Assembly (NCBI GenBank): GCA_003220905.1
Contig: QHTS01000035.1
Span: 1-10,094, forward strand
DNA: 10,094 nt
Direction: 5' to 3'
Origin: Gemmatimonadota bacterium
GTDB lineage: Bacteria; Gemmatimonadota; Gemmatimonadetes; Gemmatimonadales; GWC2-71-9
Shown here one piece after another: positions 1-7,704 of this stretch; within the stretch, counting starts at the first letter, position 1; each line of letters starts with the position of its first letter. Position numbers and translations under genes: made by a program. The notes beneath the pieces were generated by a model. That model saw only the letters and a list, made by a program, of their open reading frames with translations, was not told where the DNA came from and made no database searches.

Positions 1-761
1 CGGCGGGCCCGGTCACCCCCGGCCTGTTCGGCCTCGCACTGGTCTCGGTGCTGTGGGCGTACGATGGCTGGGGCGATCTCTCGTTCGTGGGCGGCGAGGT
101 GCGGAATCCGGAGCGAAACCTGCCGCGTGCGCTGGTGGTGGGGACGGCAGGCATCATCGCGATCTACCTGCTCGTCAACGCGGCGTATCTGTACCTCTTG
201 CCCCTCGACCAGATGGCGCGGTCCCCGCTGGTAGCGGCCGACGCGGCGCAGGCGGTGCTCGGCCGGATCGGGATCGGCGCAGTATCGGTCGTGGTGATGC
301 TCGCGACCTTCTCGACCCTCGTCGGCTCGATCCTCACGGCGCCCCGCATCTTTTTCGCGATGGCGGACGACGGGCTGTTCTTCCGCGCCATCGCGAAGGT
401 GCATCCGCGCTACCAGACGCCCTCCGCGGCGATCGTGTTAACGGCCTGTCTGGGCGTGGGATTCGTGTTGCTCCGCACGTTCGAGCAGCTGGCCGACCAG
501 TTCGTGGTGGCGATTTTTCCGTTTTATGCGCTCGCGGCGGCGGCGGTGTTCGTGCTGCGCCGCCGGCGCCCCGATCTGCCCCGGCCGGTGCGCGTGCTCG
601 GCTATCCGGTGGTGCCACTGCTGTTCGTGCTCGCGACCTTCGTCATTCTCGGGAACGCGTTGTGGGCGCACCCGCGTGAGACGGGGTTCGCCTTCCTGAT
701 CATCCTCCTGGGGGTGCCGGTCTACTCTTGGTGGACGCGCTCGCGGAGGGGGCAGACGTGA
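1..761 (+). CDS. APC-superfamily amino acid permease, C-terminal part (5' end outside window)
   Basis: This is an integral inner-membrane transporter that would move amino acids or related amines. The reading frame is open from base 3, without a start, to the TGA at 759-761, so the N-terminal helices lie upstream of the window. The first residues hold the signature of transmembrane helix 6 and the following loop in LAT/SLC7-like permeases: a YDGW motif, then a GGEVRNPERNLPRAL segment (E-V-x-N-P-x-R-x-x-P). Several hydrophobic helices follow, with the family-typical APRIFFAMADDGLFF loop (R, then A-x-D-G) and a PRYQTP segment. The protein ends in a basic tail (WWTRSRRG). Family membership is clear; the substrate cannot be told from this part. 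A GTG at 48 is only an internal codon, because the upstream frame continues with family-like sequence. No convincing terminator was seen after the stop. Confidence 0.9.
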   Translation, partial: AGPVTPGLFGLALVSVLWAYDGWGDLSFVGGEVRNPERNLPRALVVGTAGIIAIYLLVNAAYLYLLPLDQMARSPLVAADAAQAVLGRIGIGAVSVVVMLATFSTLVGSILTAPRIFFAMADDGLFFRAIAKVHPRYQTPSAAIVLTACLGVGFVLLRTFEQLADQFVVAIFPFYALAAAAVFVLRRRRPDLPRPVRVLGYPVVPLLFVLATFVILGNALWAHPRETGFAFLIILLGVPVYSWWTRSRRGQT

Positions 762-784
762 CGCGAACGTGACTTCCGCGCTGA

Positions 785-813
785 TTGACGACCCTGCAGG
801 CCAGCACCATGTT
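785..813 (+). promoter_or_regulatory. Possible sigma70-like promoter for the TonB-dependent receptor gene
   Basis: A TTGACG hexamer at 785-790 is followed, after 17 bases, by CATGTT at 808-813. The -35 box is close to consensus and the -10 box is weak (3 of 6). It lies in the 102-base gap between the permease stop and the receptor start and would give a leader of about 45 bases. This is a visual match only. Confidence 0.3.
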
Positions 814-863
814 TGACCCGCCCAAACACCGTTCCCCTTCAGCCATCCCGGAGATTCATTCTG

Positions 864-3800
864 ATGAAACGCTTTGTCTGGTCGTGTGGCGTGCTTGCCA
901 CGATGGCGCTGTTCTTTCCGGCCCGCGCGGCGACGGCGCAAGGTGTCGCTTCGGCGGCGGTCGCGGGGCGGGTGACGGATGACGCAGGCGCTGCCGTGCC
1001 GCAAGCGCAAGTGCTGCTCATTAACACGGCCACGGGACAGCGCTACGCGACCCGTTCCGCCGTGGACGGCGGCTACTTCATCGAAAACGCGCAGCCAGGT
1101 GGGCCCTACACGGCCGAAGCCCGCGCCCTGGGCTTCGAGGTCGTGCGCGTTCCGGATATCCGATTGTCCCTGGGCCAGCGACTATCGCTCGGCCTACAAA
1201 TGAAACGGGCCGCGGTCGAGCTCGCCGGCGTGACGGTCGAGGCCCAGAGCAACCCACTGACATCGGTGTCTCGTACCGGGGCCAGTCAGTTCGTCTCCGA
1301 GAGCCTTGTGGCGCGATTGCCGACCCTGACGCGCAACTTCACCGACTTCGTCGAGACCACGCCCCAGGCGTCGCGAAGCTCCGCCGCGGGCCAGAACAAC
1401 CGCTTCAACAACATCCAGATCGATGGCGCCGTCAACAACGACCTCTTCAATCTTGGCTCGACGCAGGGGCAGCCGGGCGGGCAGGTGAACGCCAAAGCCA
1501 TCACCCTCGAGGCGATTTCACAGTATCAGGTGCTCATCGCTCCGTTTGACGTGCGCCAAGGCGGTTTCGCGGGGGGGTTGATCAACGCCGTCACGAAGCG
1601 GGGCACGAACGCCTTCCACGGCTCTGCGTTCTTCGCTCGCCAGGACGAAGGCCTGGTGGGGAACAATCAGGCCGGCCTGCCGTTCGGGAAGTTCAAGCAG
1701 GACCAGTACGGCGGGTCGCTCGGCGGGGCGATCATCAAGAACCGGTTGCACTTTTTCGTGGCCGCCGAGCACCAGGCGCGGACTGCGCCGGACGCGGGGC
1801 CGGACATCGGCGTGGACGCGGCGAGGACCACAGGCATCCACCCCGATTCCGCGACGCGGTTCGTCACGATCCTGCAAGCGTACGGCGCGAACGCGGGAGC
1901 CTTCGGCCAGCAGACGCTCCCGACTCCTAGCACGAACGTGTTCGCGCGCCTGGACTGGCAGGCGGGCGACAACAATCTGCTCACCATCCGGCACAATCAC
2001 CTGCACGGTAGCGATCTATCGATCGGCCGCGGCAGCACCTACGGGTTCTCGTCGAACAGCGTGGACCGTGGCAACCGCGTCAACTCCACCGTGTTGCAGC
2101 TCAACTCCACGATCCGGTCGCGCTTCTTCAATGAGCTCGTGCTGCAGTACCAGGACATCCACGACGAGCGGGCTCCGACCTCCCCGTTCCCGCAGGTGCA
2201 GGTGAGCGTGCGGAGTGACACTGGCGCCGGGAACACCGCCCCCGGCCCCGCGAGGACGCTGGTGGCCGGGGCTGAGCAGTTCTCCCAAGCGAACCGGTTG
2301 GATCAGAAGATCTTCGAAATCACCGACAACCTCACGTTTGCGATGGGGAGTGCGCATCGCGTTACTCTGGGAACGCACAATGAGGTCTTCCGCTTCCAGA
2401 ACCTGTTCCTGCCCCAATCGATCGGCCTATGGACGTTCACGAGCCTGGCGAACCTCCAGGCGGGTACGGCGGCGACGTACGCGCGCGTGCTCCCGTTTCC
2501 GGGCACTCCGACGCCGATCGCCGATTTCCACGTGCGGCAGTACGGCGCCTATGCCCAGGACCAGTGGCAAGCGAGCCCGCGGCTCGCCGTGACGTACGGG
2601 TTGCGGATGGACGTGCCGACGCTGCCCGACCACCCGCGCTACAATGCAACGGCGGACACCGTCTTCGGCATCGACGCGCGCGAGGTGCCGAGCGGCAACA
2701 TCCTGTGGTCGCCACGTATCGGCTTCAACTACGATGCCCGCGGCGATCGGAGCACGGTCGTGCGCGGGGGCGCAGGACTCTTCAGCGGGCGTCCGGCGTT
2801 CGTGTGGATGTCCAACGCGTACGGGAACTCCGGGCGCGAGACGCTCACGTTGAGCTGTCTGAGCCGGACGGCGAACGATGCAGCCCCGGCGTTTACACTC
2901 GACCCGAGTGCGCAACCCGTCGTTTGCAAGAATCAGGTCTCAGCGAGCTCGAGCGCATTGATGACCGTCAACTACTTTGACAAGAACTTCAAGTTTCCGC
3001 AGGTGTGGAAGTTCGACATCGGGGTGGACCAGGAGCTGCCACACGGATTCCTCGGTACCTTCGAGGCCCTGTACTCGGTGTCGTCGAGCACGCTGCTCAT
3101 GCGCGACCGGAACCTCATAGGGCCTGTCGGGGCTGACAGGAACGGGCGCCCCCTCTACGGCTCGATCGCGAGCACGGGGATCGCCACCACGAGTTTCGTA
3201 GACACCCGGTTCGACAAAGTGCTCGAGCACTATAACGGCAGCGGGGACTGGGGCGTCAGCTTTGCGTGGCAGCTACAGAAGCGGTTCAGCAACGGCTTCG
3301 AGGCGAGCGCGGCGTACAGCTATCAGCACGTGACTGATCGCGTCAGCCTGACGTCTGACATCGCAACCTCCAATTTTGCGTTCGACCCGATTCGCTTCGA
3401 TCCCAACGACCCGGAATCGGGGCGCTCGGCGTTCGATATCCCGCACAAGGTAACGCTGACGGGCACGGTCAACCTCCCCCGCGGATTCCAGCTTTCGGCG
3501 ATCTATGTCGGGCGCTCGGGGACGCCGTACTCGTACGTGTATGTGGGGGACGCGAACGCCGACGGGTATCCGAACCGCAGCGGCAGCGTACGGGGCGAGA
3601 ACGATCTGGTTTACGTCCCGCGCAGCCAATCAGACATCTTGCTCCAAAACGCCGCGGACTGGGCGCCACTGGACCGCTTCATCACGAACGAGCCGTGCTT
3701 GAACCTGTCCCGCGGCGCAATTGTCAAGCGCTACGGGTGCTCGGGGGCGTGGCGGCAGTTCCTCAACGTCCGTCTCACGGGGGCTCTGCCCACACTACGC

Positions 3801-4046
3801 GGCCAGCACGCCGAGGCGGTCCTCGAGGTCTTCAACTTCCTCAACATGCTGAACCGGAACTGGGGCTTGCAGCGGAACCCCGTGACCTCGAGCGCGAGCG
3901 GCCCCGACCTTGAGCTGCTCCGGCTGGTCGGGTGGGACACTGCGACGAACCAGGGGATCTTCACCTTCACGAATCCGTTGAAGGATCGCCCTGACGATTC
4001 CGCCTCGCGGTGGCGGATGCAGCTCGGCGTACGTTACGAGTTCTAG
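864..4046 (+). CDS. TonB-dependent outer-membrane receptor, Oar-like, with carboxypeptidase-regulatory-like N-terminal domain
   Basis: This is a large outer-membrane beta-barrel that would import a ligand using TonB energy; the ligand is unknown. I chose the ATG at 864 over an in-frame TTG at 813 because it starts directly at a signal peptide (MKRF, a hydrophobic core, then ARAATAQ) and has a GGAG at 850-853. In the 1060-residue protein, residues about 33-113 form a carboxypeptidase-regulatory-like (Ig-like) domain (AGRVTDDAGAAVPQAQV, DGGYF). A TonB-box-like VELAGVTVEA follows at about 118-127. The plug spans about 130-255 and ends in GGLINAVTKRGTNAFHGSAF. The remainder is barrel, closing on the aromatic C-terminus LGVRYEF. 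Two cysteine pairs (C665/C688 and C945/C959) and a DANADGYPN motif (896-904) fall in probable extracellular loops. Oar-like proteins of this layout are common in Gemmatimonadota, Acidobacteriota and Bacteroidota. No SusD partner lies beside it. Confidence 0.92.
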   Translation: MKRFVWSCGVLATMALFFPARAATAQGVASAAVAGRVTDDAGAAVPQAQVLLINTATGQRYATRSAVDGGYFIENAQPGGPYTAEARALGFEVVRVPDIRLSLGQRLSLGLQMKRAAVELAGVTVEAQSNPLTSVSRTGASQFVSESLVARLPTLTRNFTDFVETTPQASRSSAAGQNNRFNNIQIDGAVNNDLFNLGSTQGQPGGQVNAKAITLEAISQYQVLIAPFDVRQGGFAGGLINAVTKRGTNAFHGSAFFARQDEGLVGNNQAGLPFGKFKQDQYGGSLGGAIIKNRLHFFVAAEHQARTAPDAGPDIGVDAARTTGIHPDSATRFVTILQAYGANAGAFGQQTLPTPSTNVFARLDWQAGDNNLLTIRHNHLHGSDLSIGRGSTYGFSSNSVDRGNRVNSTVLQLNSTIRSRFFNELVLQYQDIHDERAPTSPFPQVQVSVRSDTGAGNTAPGPARTLVAGAEQFSQANRLDQKIFEITDNLTFAMGSAHRVTLGTHNEVFRFQNLFLPQSIGLWTFTSLANLQAGTAATYARVLPFPGTPTPIADFHVRQYGAYAQDQWQASPRLAVTYGLRMDVPTLPDHPRYNATADTVFGIDAREVPSGNILWSPRIGFNYDARGDRSTVVRGGAGLFSGRPAFVWMSNAYGNSGRETLTLSCLSRTANDAAPAFTLDPSAQPVVCKNQVSASSSALMTVNYFDKNFKFPQVWKFDIGVDQELPHGFLGTFEALYSVSSSTLLMRDRNLIGPVGADRNGRPLYGSIASTGIATTSFVDTRFDKVLEHYNGSGDWGVSFAWQLQKRFSNGFEASAAYSYQHVTDRVSLTSDIATSNFAFDPIRFDPNDPESGRSAFDIPHKVTLTGTVNLPRGFQLSAIYVGRSGTPYSYVYVGDANADGYPNRSGSVRGENDLVYVPRSQSDILLQNAADWAPLDRFITNEPCLNLSRGAIVKRYGCSGAWRQFLNVRLTGALPTLRGQHAEAVLEVFNFLNMLNRNWGLQRNPVTSSASGPDLELLRLVGWDTATNQGIFTFTNPLKDRPDDSASRWRMQLGVRYEF

Positions 4047-4064
4047 GATGATACCGTAAGACAG

Positions 4065-4104
4065 CACGCGGGAGGGGCGGCGGCGCGATCCCTCCCGCGT
4101 GTTT
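4065..4104. terminator. Perfect 12-bp inverted repeat between convergent genes, probable bidirectional terminator
   Basis: CACGCGGGAGGG at 4065-4076 is exactly complementary to CCCTCCCGCGTG at 4090-4101, with a 13-base loop. On the + strand only TTT follows, so it is not a strong U-tract terminator. It sits between the receptor stop (4046) and the lptG stop (4118), so it can serve both strands. The position and perfect GC-rich stem support a transcription-end role; the short T-run is the weak point. Confidence 0.75.
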
Positions 4105-4117
4105 CATGCTTTCCCTG

Positions 4118-5209
4118 CTACGTCCGCGCCTTCCGCCACAGCCACACCCCCGCCGCCCCGAACAACAGGTTGGGCACCCAGGCCGCGAACGTCGGCGGCA
4201 GCGCGCCGCCCTGGCCCACCGCCTTGGACAGCTGAAACATCAGGAGATCCACGAAGGTCGTCGCGAGACACACGGCCACGCCCCACGCCATGCCGCTCCG
4301 CGGCGTGGAGATCGCGAGCGGCGCCCCGAACAGCGCCACGATGATGCACGCGAACGGCACCGACAGCTTGAGCGCTTGCTCCACGCGCAGCTTCCTGGTG
4401 TCCGAGCCGGAGCGGGCCAGCGCGTCCACGTAGCGCCCCAGCTCCGCGTAGCGCATCTCGTCCGGCGCCTTGGGCTCGGCGAGCAAGGCCGTGGGCGTCT
4501 CGCGCAGCGTCGTGGTCCGGAGCGCAGTGAACTTGAACGTCGGCTCGCGGCCGGGGCCGAGCAGGTAGCGGACCGCGCCGTTGGCGAGCGTCCAGCCGCG
4601 CGTCGCCCGTGCCGTGTCGTACGTGGCCCGTTGCGCCGCGACCAGGATCGTCGGGTAGTCCTCCCCCGTCCCCCCGCGCTCCATGATCGGATCCCGCATC
4701 TCCGCGCCGTTCGCCCTGAGCTCGAGCGAGCGGATCGAGTACACCCACCCGCTGTCCGCGCGATAGACGAAGGGCGAGAAGCGCGAGATGGTCGGGCGGG
4801 CGGCTTTTTCGCCGAGCAGCTCGGCCCGCCGGGCCGAAGCCCCCGGGGCGAGCTCCGTGAGCCCCAAATCCAGGAGCACCACCGCGACCGACGCGACGAG
4901 CAGCGGCCGCACCACCCGGTGGAACGAGATGCCCGACGCCTTCGCGGCCGTCAGCTCCGAGTGGCGACCCAGCGCGCCCACGGTGAACACCACTGCGAAC
5001 AGCACTGCGACCGGGAGCACCAGCGAGATCGTCTCCGGCAGGAAGAACAGGTACGAGTACGCGACCCGCCCCTTGGAGAGCCCCCGGCCGAAGTAGGTTT
5101 CGAACTTGTCGGCCAGGTCGATGACCATGACCAGGAACGGGAATCCCAGCGCCGCCAGGAGGCACACCTTGGTCCACTCCCGCAGCACGTAGCGATCGAG
5201 CGTGCTCAC
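4118..5209 (-). CDS. lptG: LPS export ABC transporter permease, LptG-like
   Basis: This is the second inner-membrane permease of the LptB2FG complex, which extracts lipopolysaccharide and passes it to the periplasmic LptC-LptA bridge. The frame is open upstream to 5332, but I place the start at the GTG at 5209-5207, which overlaps the lptF stop as GTGA. It begins MSTLDRYVLREW, like other LptG proteins, and gives 363 residues, the usual family length; the upstream extension is arginine-rich and not family-like. Helices 1-3 lie at about 16-34, 52-80 and 102-120, with the conserved SELTAAKASGIS segment near 84-95. A periplasmic beta-jellyroll region follows (about 135-285), then three more helices from LKLSVPFACIIVALFGAPLAI to the VPNLLFGAAGVWLWRK end. 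Calling it LptG rather than LptF rests on gene order and similarity in style. No Shine-Dalgarno is evident, so translational coupling to lptF is likely. Confidence 0.88.
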   Translation of the reverse strand: MSTLDRYVLREWTKVCLLAALGFPFLVMVIDLADKFETYFGRGLSKGRVAYSYLFFLPETISLVLPVAVLFAVVFTVGALGRHSELTAAKASGISFHRVVRPLLVASVAVVLLDLGLTELAPGASARRAELLGEKAARPTISRFSPFVYRADSGWVYSIRSLELRANGAEMRDPIMERGGTGEDYPTILVAAQRATYDTARATRGWTLANGAVRYLLGPGREPTFKFTALRTTTLRETPTALLAEPKAPDEMRYAELGRYVDALARSGSDTRKLRVEQALKLSVPFACIIVALFGAPLAISTPRSGMAWGVAVCLATTFVDLLMFQLSKAVGQGGALPPTFAAWVPNLLFGAAGVWLWRKART

Positions 5210-6732
5210 AGGAGGCTGCGCCAGGCGGGCCGGAGCAATGACACCGGCCAGCTCACCACGCGCCGCACCGCCTCGCCGACGTCGCTCCAGTCGCCGCCGT
5301 TGGGAGCGTTGCCCGGCTTGCGGATGCGCCACAGCCCAAACACGCCGGCGGCGGCGAAGATGAGGTTAGGCGTCCACATCGCGAGGAACGGCGACACGAC
5401 CAGCCGGTCCCCGAGATCCTCACCGACGATCAGTCCGAAATAATAGACGGCGAACACCGCGACGCTCATCCCGATGACGAGCCCCACCCCGCCGCGCTGG
5501 AATCGCAGTGCCACGGGCACGCCCACCAGGGCGAAGACCAGGCACGCGGCGGCGATGGCGTATTTCTTCTGGATCTCGACCTCGTAGGTCGCCGCGCGCG
5601 TGCGGGCGTCGCGCAGGCGTTGCTGCTCGCCGACGCCCGCGCCCGGCGTGACGTACAGCTGGGTCCCCGGCGTGCGCGGCGGGAGCGGGCGGGGCGGCGG
5701 TGTGGCCTGCGGCGTCTGGGCCTCGGCCTCGGGCGGCAGGAGCCACGCGGCGAGCCGTCGCAGTGCCCGGCAGTACAGACCGGGGGGGGCGGTGTCGGGC
5801 ACGTACGGCACGGGTGGCGCCACGACGGGCGCGAGGCCGGCGAGCCGTCGCAGGTCGTTTTCCATCACCAGCTGCGCGTCGCCGGCGGCGCGGCTGGCGT
5901 CGCGACGCGCCGCGGTCGCGGCCAGGCGCATCTCGCACGTCGACATCTCGCGGTCGCTCTTGTAGGTGTCGTGCTCGGTCTGGGTGAAGATGTTCCCCAC
6001 GCCCGAGACCCGCATCCGGTTGGTCCGATAGAACGTGCGGTTGAACTGGGCCGGGTCGGTCCGGTTCACCTCCTCGATGTCGCCATCCAGGAGCGTGAGG
6101 AACAGGTCCCGCCCGCCGGCGGAGTACGCCATGCGTCCGCTGTCCGCCGTGATGATGCGGCGGCGCTCGGCGTCGCTCAGATCGTAGAGCGTCACGTCCT
6201 TGAGCTTGTTCGTATTGCCGTCGATGCGCGAGGCGCGCAGGAAAGTCTGCCCCGGCACCACTTCGTTGATCACCTGCTCCTTGAGCGTGAGCGACGGCTT
6301 CTTGCGCGCGATATCCACCTGCAGCGTGCGCAGCTCGTGGTTGGTGCGGGGCAGGAGCTGGTCGTTCCACAAGAACGACAGCAGCGCGACGCCGGTCGCG
6401 CCCGCGAGCACCGGCCCCACCACCCGCGCGACGCTCACGCCCCCGGCCTGCAGCGCCGTCATCTCGTTGTCGCCCGCGAGTCGGGTGAACACGTGCAGCA
6501 CCGCGACCAGCACCGCCATCGGCAGCGTCACGGCCACGATGAACGGCAGCGAGAGCAGGAACACTTCGGCGATCACGCCCGCCGGCAGCCCTTTCCCGAG
6601 CAGGCCGGAGAGCTGCTTGGCGACCTGCTGGATGAGCATCAGCGACGTGAGCGCCGCCAGCGCGAAGGCGAGCGGCGCGACGTGCTGGCGGAGGAGATAC
6701 CGGCTGATGGTGCGCACGATCGGTGGCGCCAT
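5206..6732 (-). CDS. lptF: LPS export ABC transporter permease, LptF-like, with long periplasmic insert
   Basis: This is the first permease of the lipopolysaccharide exporter, paired with the overlapping lptG downstream. It starts near an ISRYLLRQ segment and has helix 1 at about 20-36 and helices 2-3 at about 52-82 and 103-122. The conserved DNEMTALQAGGVS is at 88-100. The periplasmic jellyroll spans about 145-255, and the closing half (EIQKKYAIAAACLVFALVGVPVALRF, then TPNLIFAAAGVFGLWR) is typical of the family. At 508 residues it is about 140 longer than E. coli LptF (about 366). The excess is an insert at about 262-380 with a charged helical part (EMRLAATAARRDASRAAGD) and a proline-rich part (332-357), plus a C-terminal tail of nearly 40 residues. 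The ATG at 6732 overlaps a TATAAT box; a GTG at 6717 (residue 6) may be the real start. Confidence 0.9.
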   Translation of the reverse strand: MAPPIVRTISRYLLRQHVAPLAFALAALTSLMLIQQVAKQLSGLLGKGLPAGVIAEVFLLSLPFIVAVTLPMAVLVAVLHVFTRLAGDNEMTALQAGGVSVARVVGPVLAGATGVALLSFLWNDQLLPRTNHELRTLQVDIARKKPSLTLKEQVINEVVPGQTFLRASRIDGNTNKLKDVTLYDLSDAERRRIITADSGRMAYSAGGRDLFLTLLDGDIEEVNRTDPAQFNRTFYRTNRMRVSGVGNIFTQTEHDTYKSDREMSTCEMRLAATAARRDASRAAGDAQLVMENDLRRLAGLAPVVAPPVPYVPDTAPPGLYCRALRRLAAWLLPPEAEAQTPQATPPPRPLPPRTPGTQLYVTPGAGVGEQQRLRDARTRAATYEVEIQKKYAIAAACLVFALVGVPVALRFQRGGVGLVIGMSVAVFAVYYFGLIVGEDLGDRLVVSPFLAMWTPNLIFAAAGVFGLWRIRKPGNAPNGGDWSDVGEAVRRVVSWPVSLLRPAWRSLL

Positions 6733-6759
6733 TATATTCCGAAGTCCAAGTCCCTACAA
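6731..6759 (-). promoter_or_regulatory. Probable sigma70-type promoter for lptFG, overlapping the first ATG
   Basis: Read on the minus strand, TTGTAG (6759-6754) is followed after 17 bases by a perfect TATAAT (6736-6731). The predicted first transcribed base would be the A at about 6724. This lies inside the 5' end of the longest lptF frame and would favour a GTG start at 6717. On the + strand the same AT-rich core reads TATATT (6733-6738) and could be a weaker -10 for the divergent M28 gene, without a visible -35. AT-rich sequence is rare here, which makes the match stand out. Confidence 0.55.
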
Positions 6760-6773
6760 GACATCACTACCCT

Positions 6774-7703
6774 GTGACCATCCGAAAGAGCCGCCTCTGG
6801 CGCGCGGCAGCCTGCCTCGCGCTCGGCCTCGCCTGTACCGCACGCGGCGGGGCGAGCCGCCCGCGCGAGTTCGCCGGTCAGCGCGCCTTCACCTATCTCG
6901 AGCAGCAGATGCAATTCGGGCCACGCATCCCCGGCACGCCCGCCCACGAGCGCGCCGGCGATTGGATCCTCCAGCGGCTCCGCGCCACGGCCGACACGGT
7001 TGTGGTCCAGGAGATTGCTTTCAAGACCCGGGCCCATCAGGTCCTGCACCTGCGCAACTTCTTCGCCCGGTTCCGACCGGCCGTCACGGAGCGGGTCCTG
7101 TTCCTCGCCCACTGGGACACGCGGCCCCACGCGGACCAAAGCCAGAACCTCGGCCAGCAGCGCCTCCCGGTGCCCGGCGCGAACGACGGGGCGTCCGGGG
7201 TGGCGCTCCTCCTCGGCCTCGCCGATGCGCTCAAGGCGAAGCCGCCCGCGATCGGTGTCGACCTGCTGTTCACGGATGGCGAGGACTATGGAACCTCTTG
7301 GTCTGCTTGGGAGGCCGATACCAGCGATGTCCTCATCGGCTCCCGCTACTTCGCTGCCCACCAGCCCCCCGGCTACCAGCCGCTGTTCGCCGTGCTGTTC
7401 GATATGGTCGCGGACAAGGACCAGCAGTTCTACTACGAGGGCAACTCGCAGGCGGGGGCGCCCGAGGTGGTGGACCGGGTGTGGCGGGTCGCCGCCGACT
7501 TGGGCTACGGGCGCGTCTTCATCCCCGGCGTGAAGCAGACGTTGACCGACGATCACGTCGCCCTGCAGAAAGCGGGCATCCACGCGATCGACGTCGTGGA
7601 CTTCGACTACCCGTACTGGCACACGACGGAAGACACGATCGATAAGGTGAGCGCGGCGTCGCTCCAAGTAGTTGGCGATGTAGCGGTGGCGTTGGTGCGG
7701 TAA
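6774..7703 (+). CDS. Exported M28-family zinc enzyme, glutaminyl-peptide cyclotransferase-like
   Basis: This is a secreted zinc hydrolase-fold protein that may form N-terminal pyroglutamate on periplasmic or exported proteins, or act as an aminopeptidase. I start it at the GTG at 6774 (309 residues) because a basic, hydrophobic signal follows at once (TIRKSRLWRAAACLALGLAC); an in-frame GTG at 6723 would add 17 residues ahead of it. The cysteine at 21 is only a poor lipobox match. Motifs in order: AHWDTR (112-117), GANDGASG (136-142), DGED (168-171), LIGSRYFA (187-194), DMV (210-212), DDH (259-261) and YWHTTEDT (281-288). Against human glutaminyl cyclase as I recall it, D138, D171 and H283 match the zinc ligands, E170 the catalytic glutamate, and W176 and W282 the substrate-pocket tryptophans. 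The second metal-site glutamate is replaced by aspartate. The fold is certain; cyclase activity is inferred. Confidence 0.87.
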   Translation: MTIRKSRLWRAAACLALGLACTARGGASRPREFAGQRAFTYLEQQMQFGPRIPGTPAHERAGDWILQRLRATADTVVVQEIAFKTRAHQVLHLRNFFARFRPAVTERVLFLAHWDTRPHADQSQNLGQQRLPVPGANDGASGVALLLGLADALKAKPPAIGVDLLFTDGEDYGTSWSAWEADTSDVLIGSRYFAAHQPPGYQPLFAVLFDMVADKDQQFYYEGNSQAGAPEVVDRVWRVAADLGYGRVFIPGVKQTLTDDHVALQKAGIHAIDVVDFDYPYWHTTEDTIDKVSAASLQVVGDVAVALVR

Positions 7704-7704
7704 C

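Noticed and set aside
742..780. A weak inverted repeat (CGCGGAG with TTCCGCG) after the permease as a terminator
   Set aside because: Only about six pairs, partly inside the coding region, with no T-run. This is expected by chance in such GC-rich DNA.
813..863. A TTG start for the TonB-dependent receptor at 813
   Set aside because: It would put 17 polar residues before a complete signal peptide. The ATG at 864 has a GGAG at suitable distance.
5210..5332. An N-terminal extension of lptG up to 5332
   Set aside because: The added 41 residues are arginine-rich, overlap the lptF C-terminus, and do not resemble LptG. The GTGA overlap at 5206-5209 gives a family-like start.
4106..5443. A 445-codon open frame on the plus strand opposite lptG and lptF
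   Set aside because: Arg/Gln/His-rich low-complexity translation with no domain, antisense to two clear permease genes, and overlapping the terminator stem. It is a composition artefact, as are the plus-strand frames at 5620-6777 and 6200-7645.
5676..5730. A hidden signal-peptide cleavage site (LAAWLLPPEAEAQ) in the LptF insert, suggesting a gene fusion
   Set aside because: The hydrophobic stretch is too short for a signal sequence, there is no start or ribosome site before it, and the frame continues into normal LptF helices.
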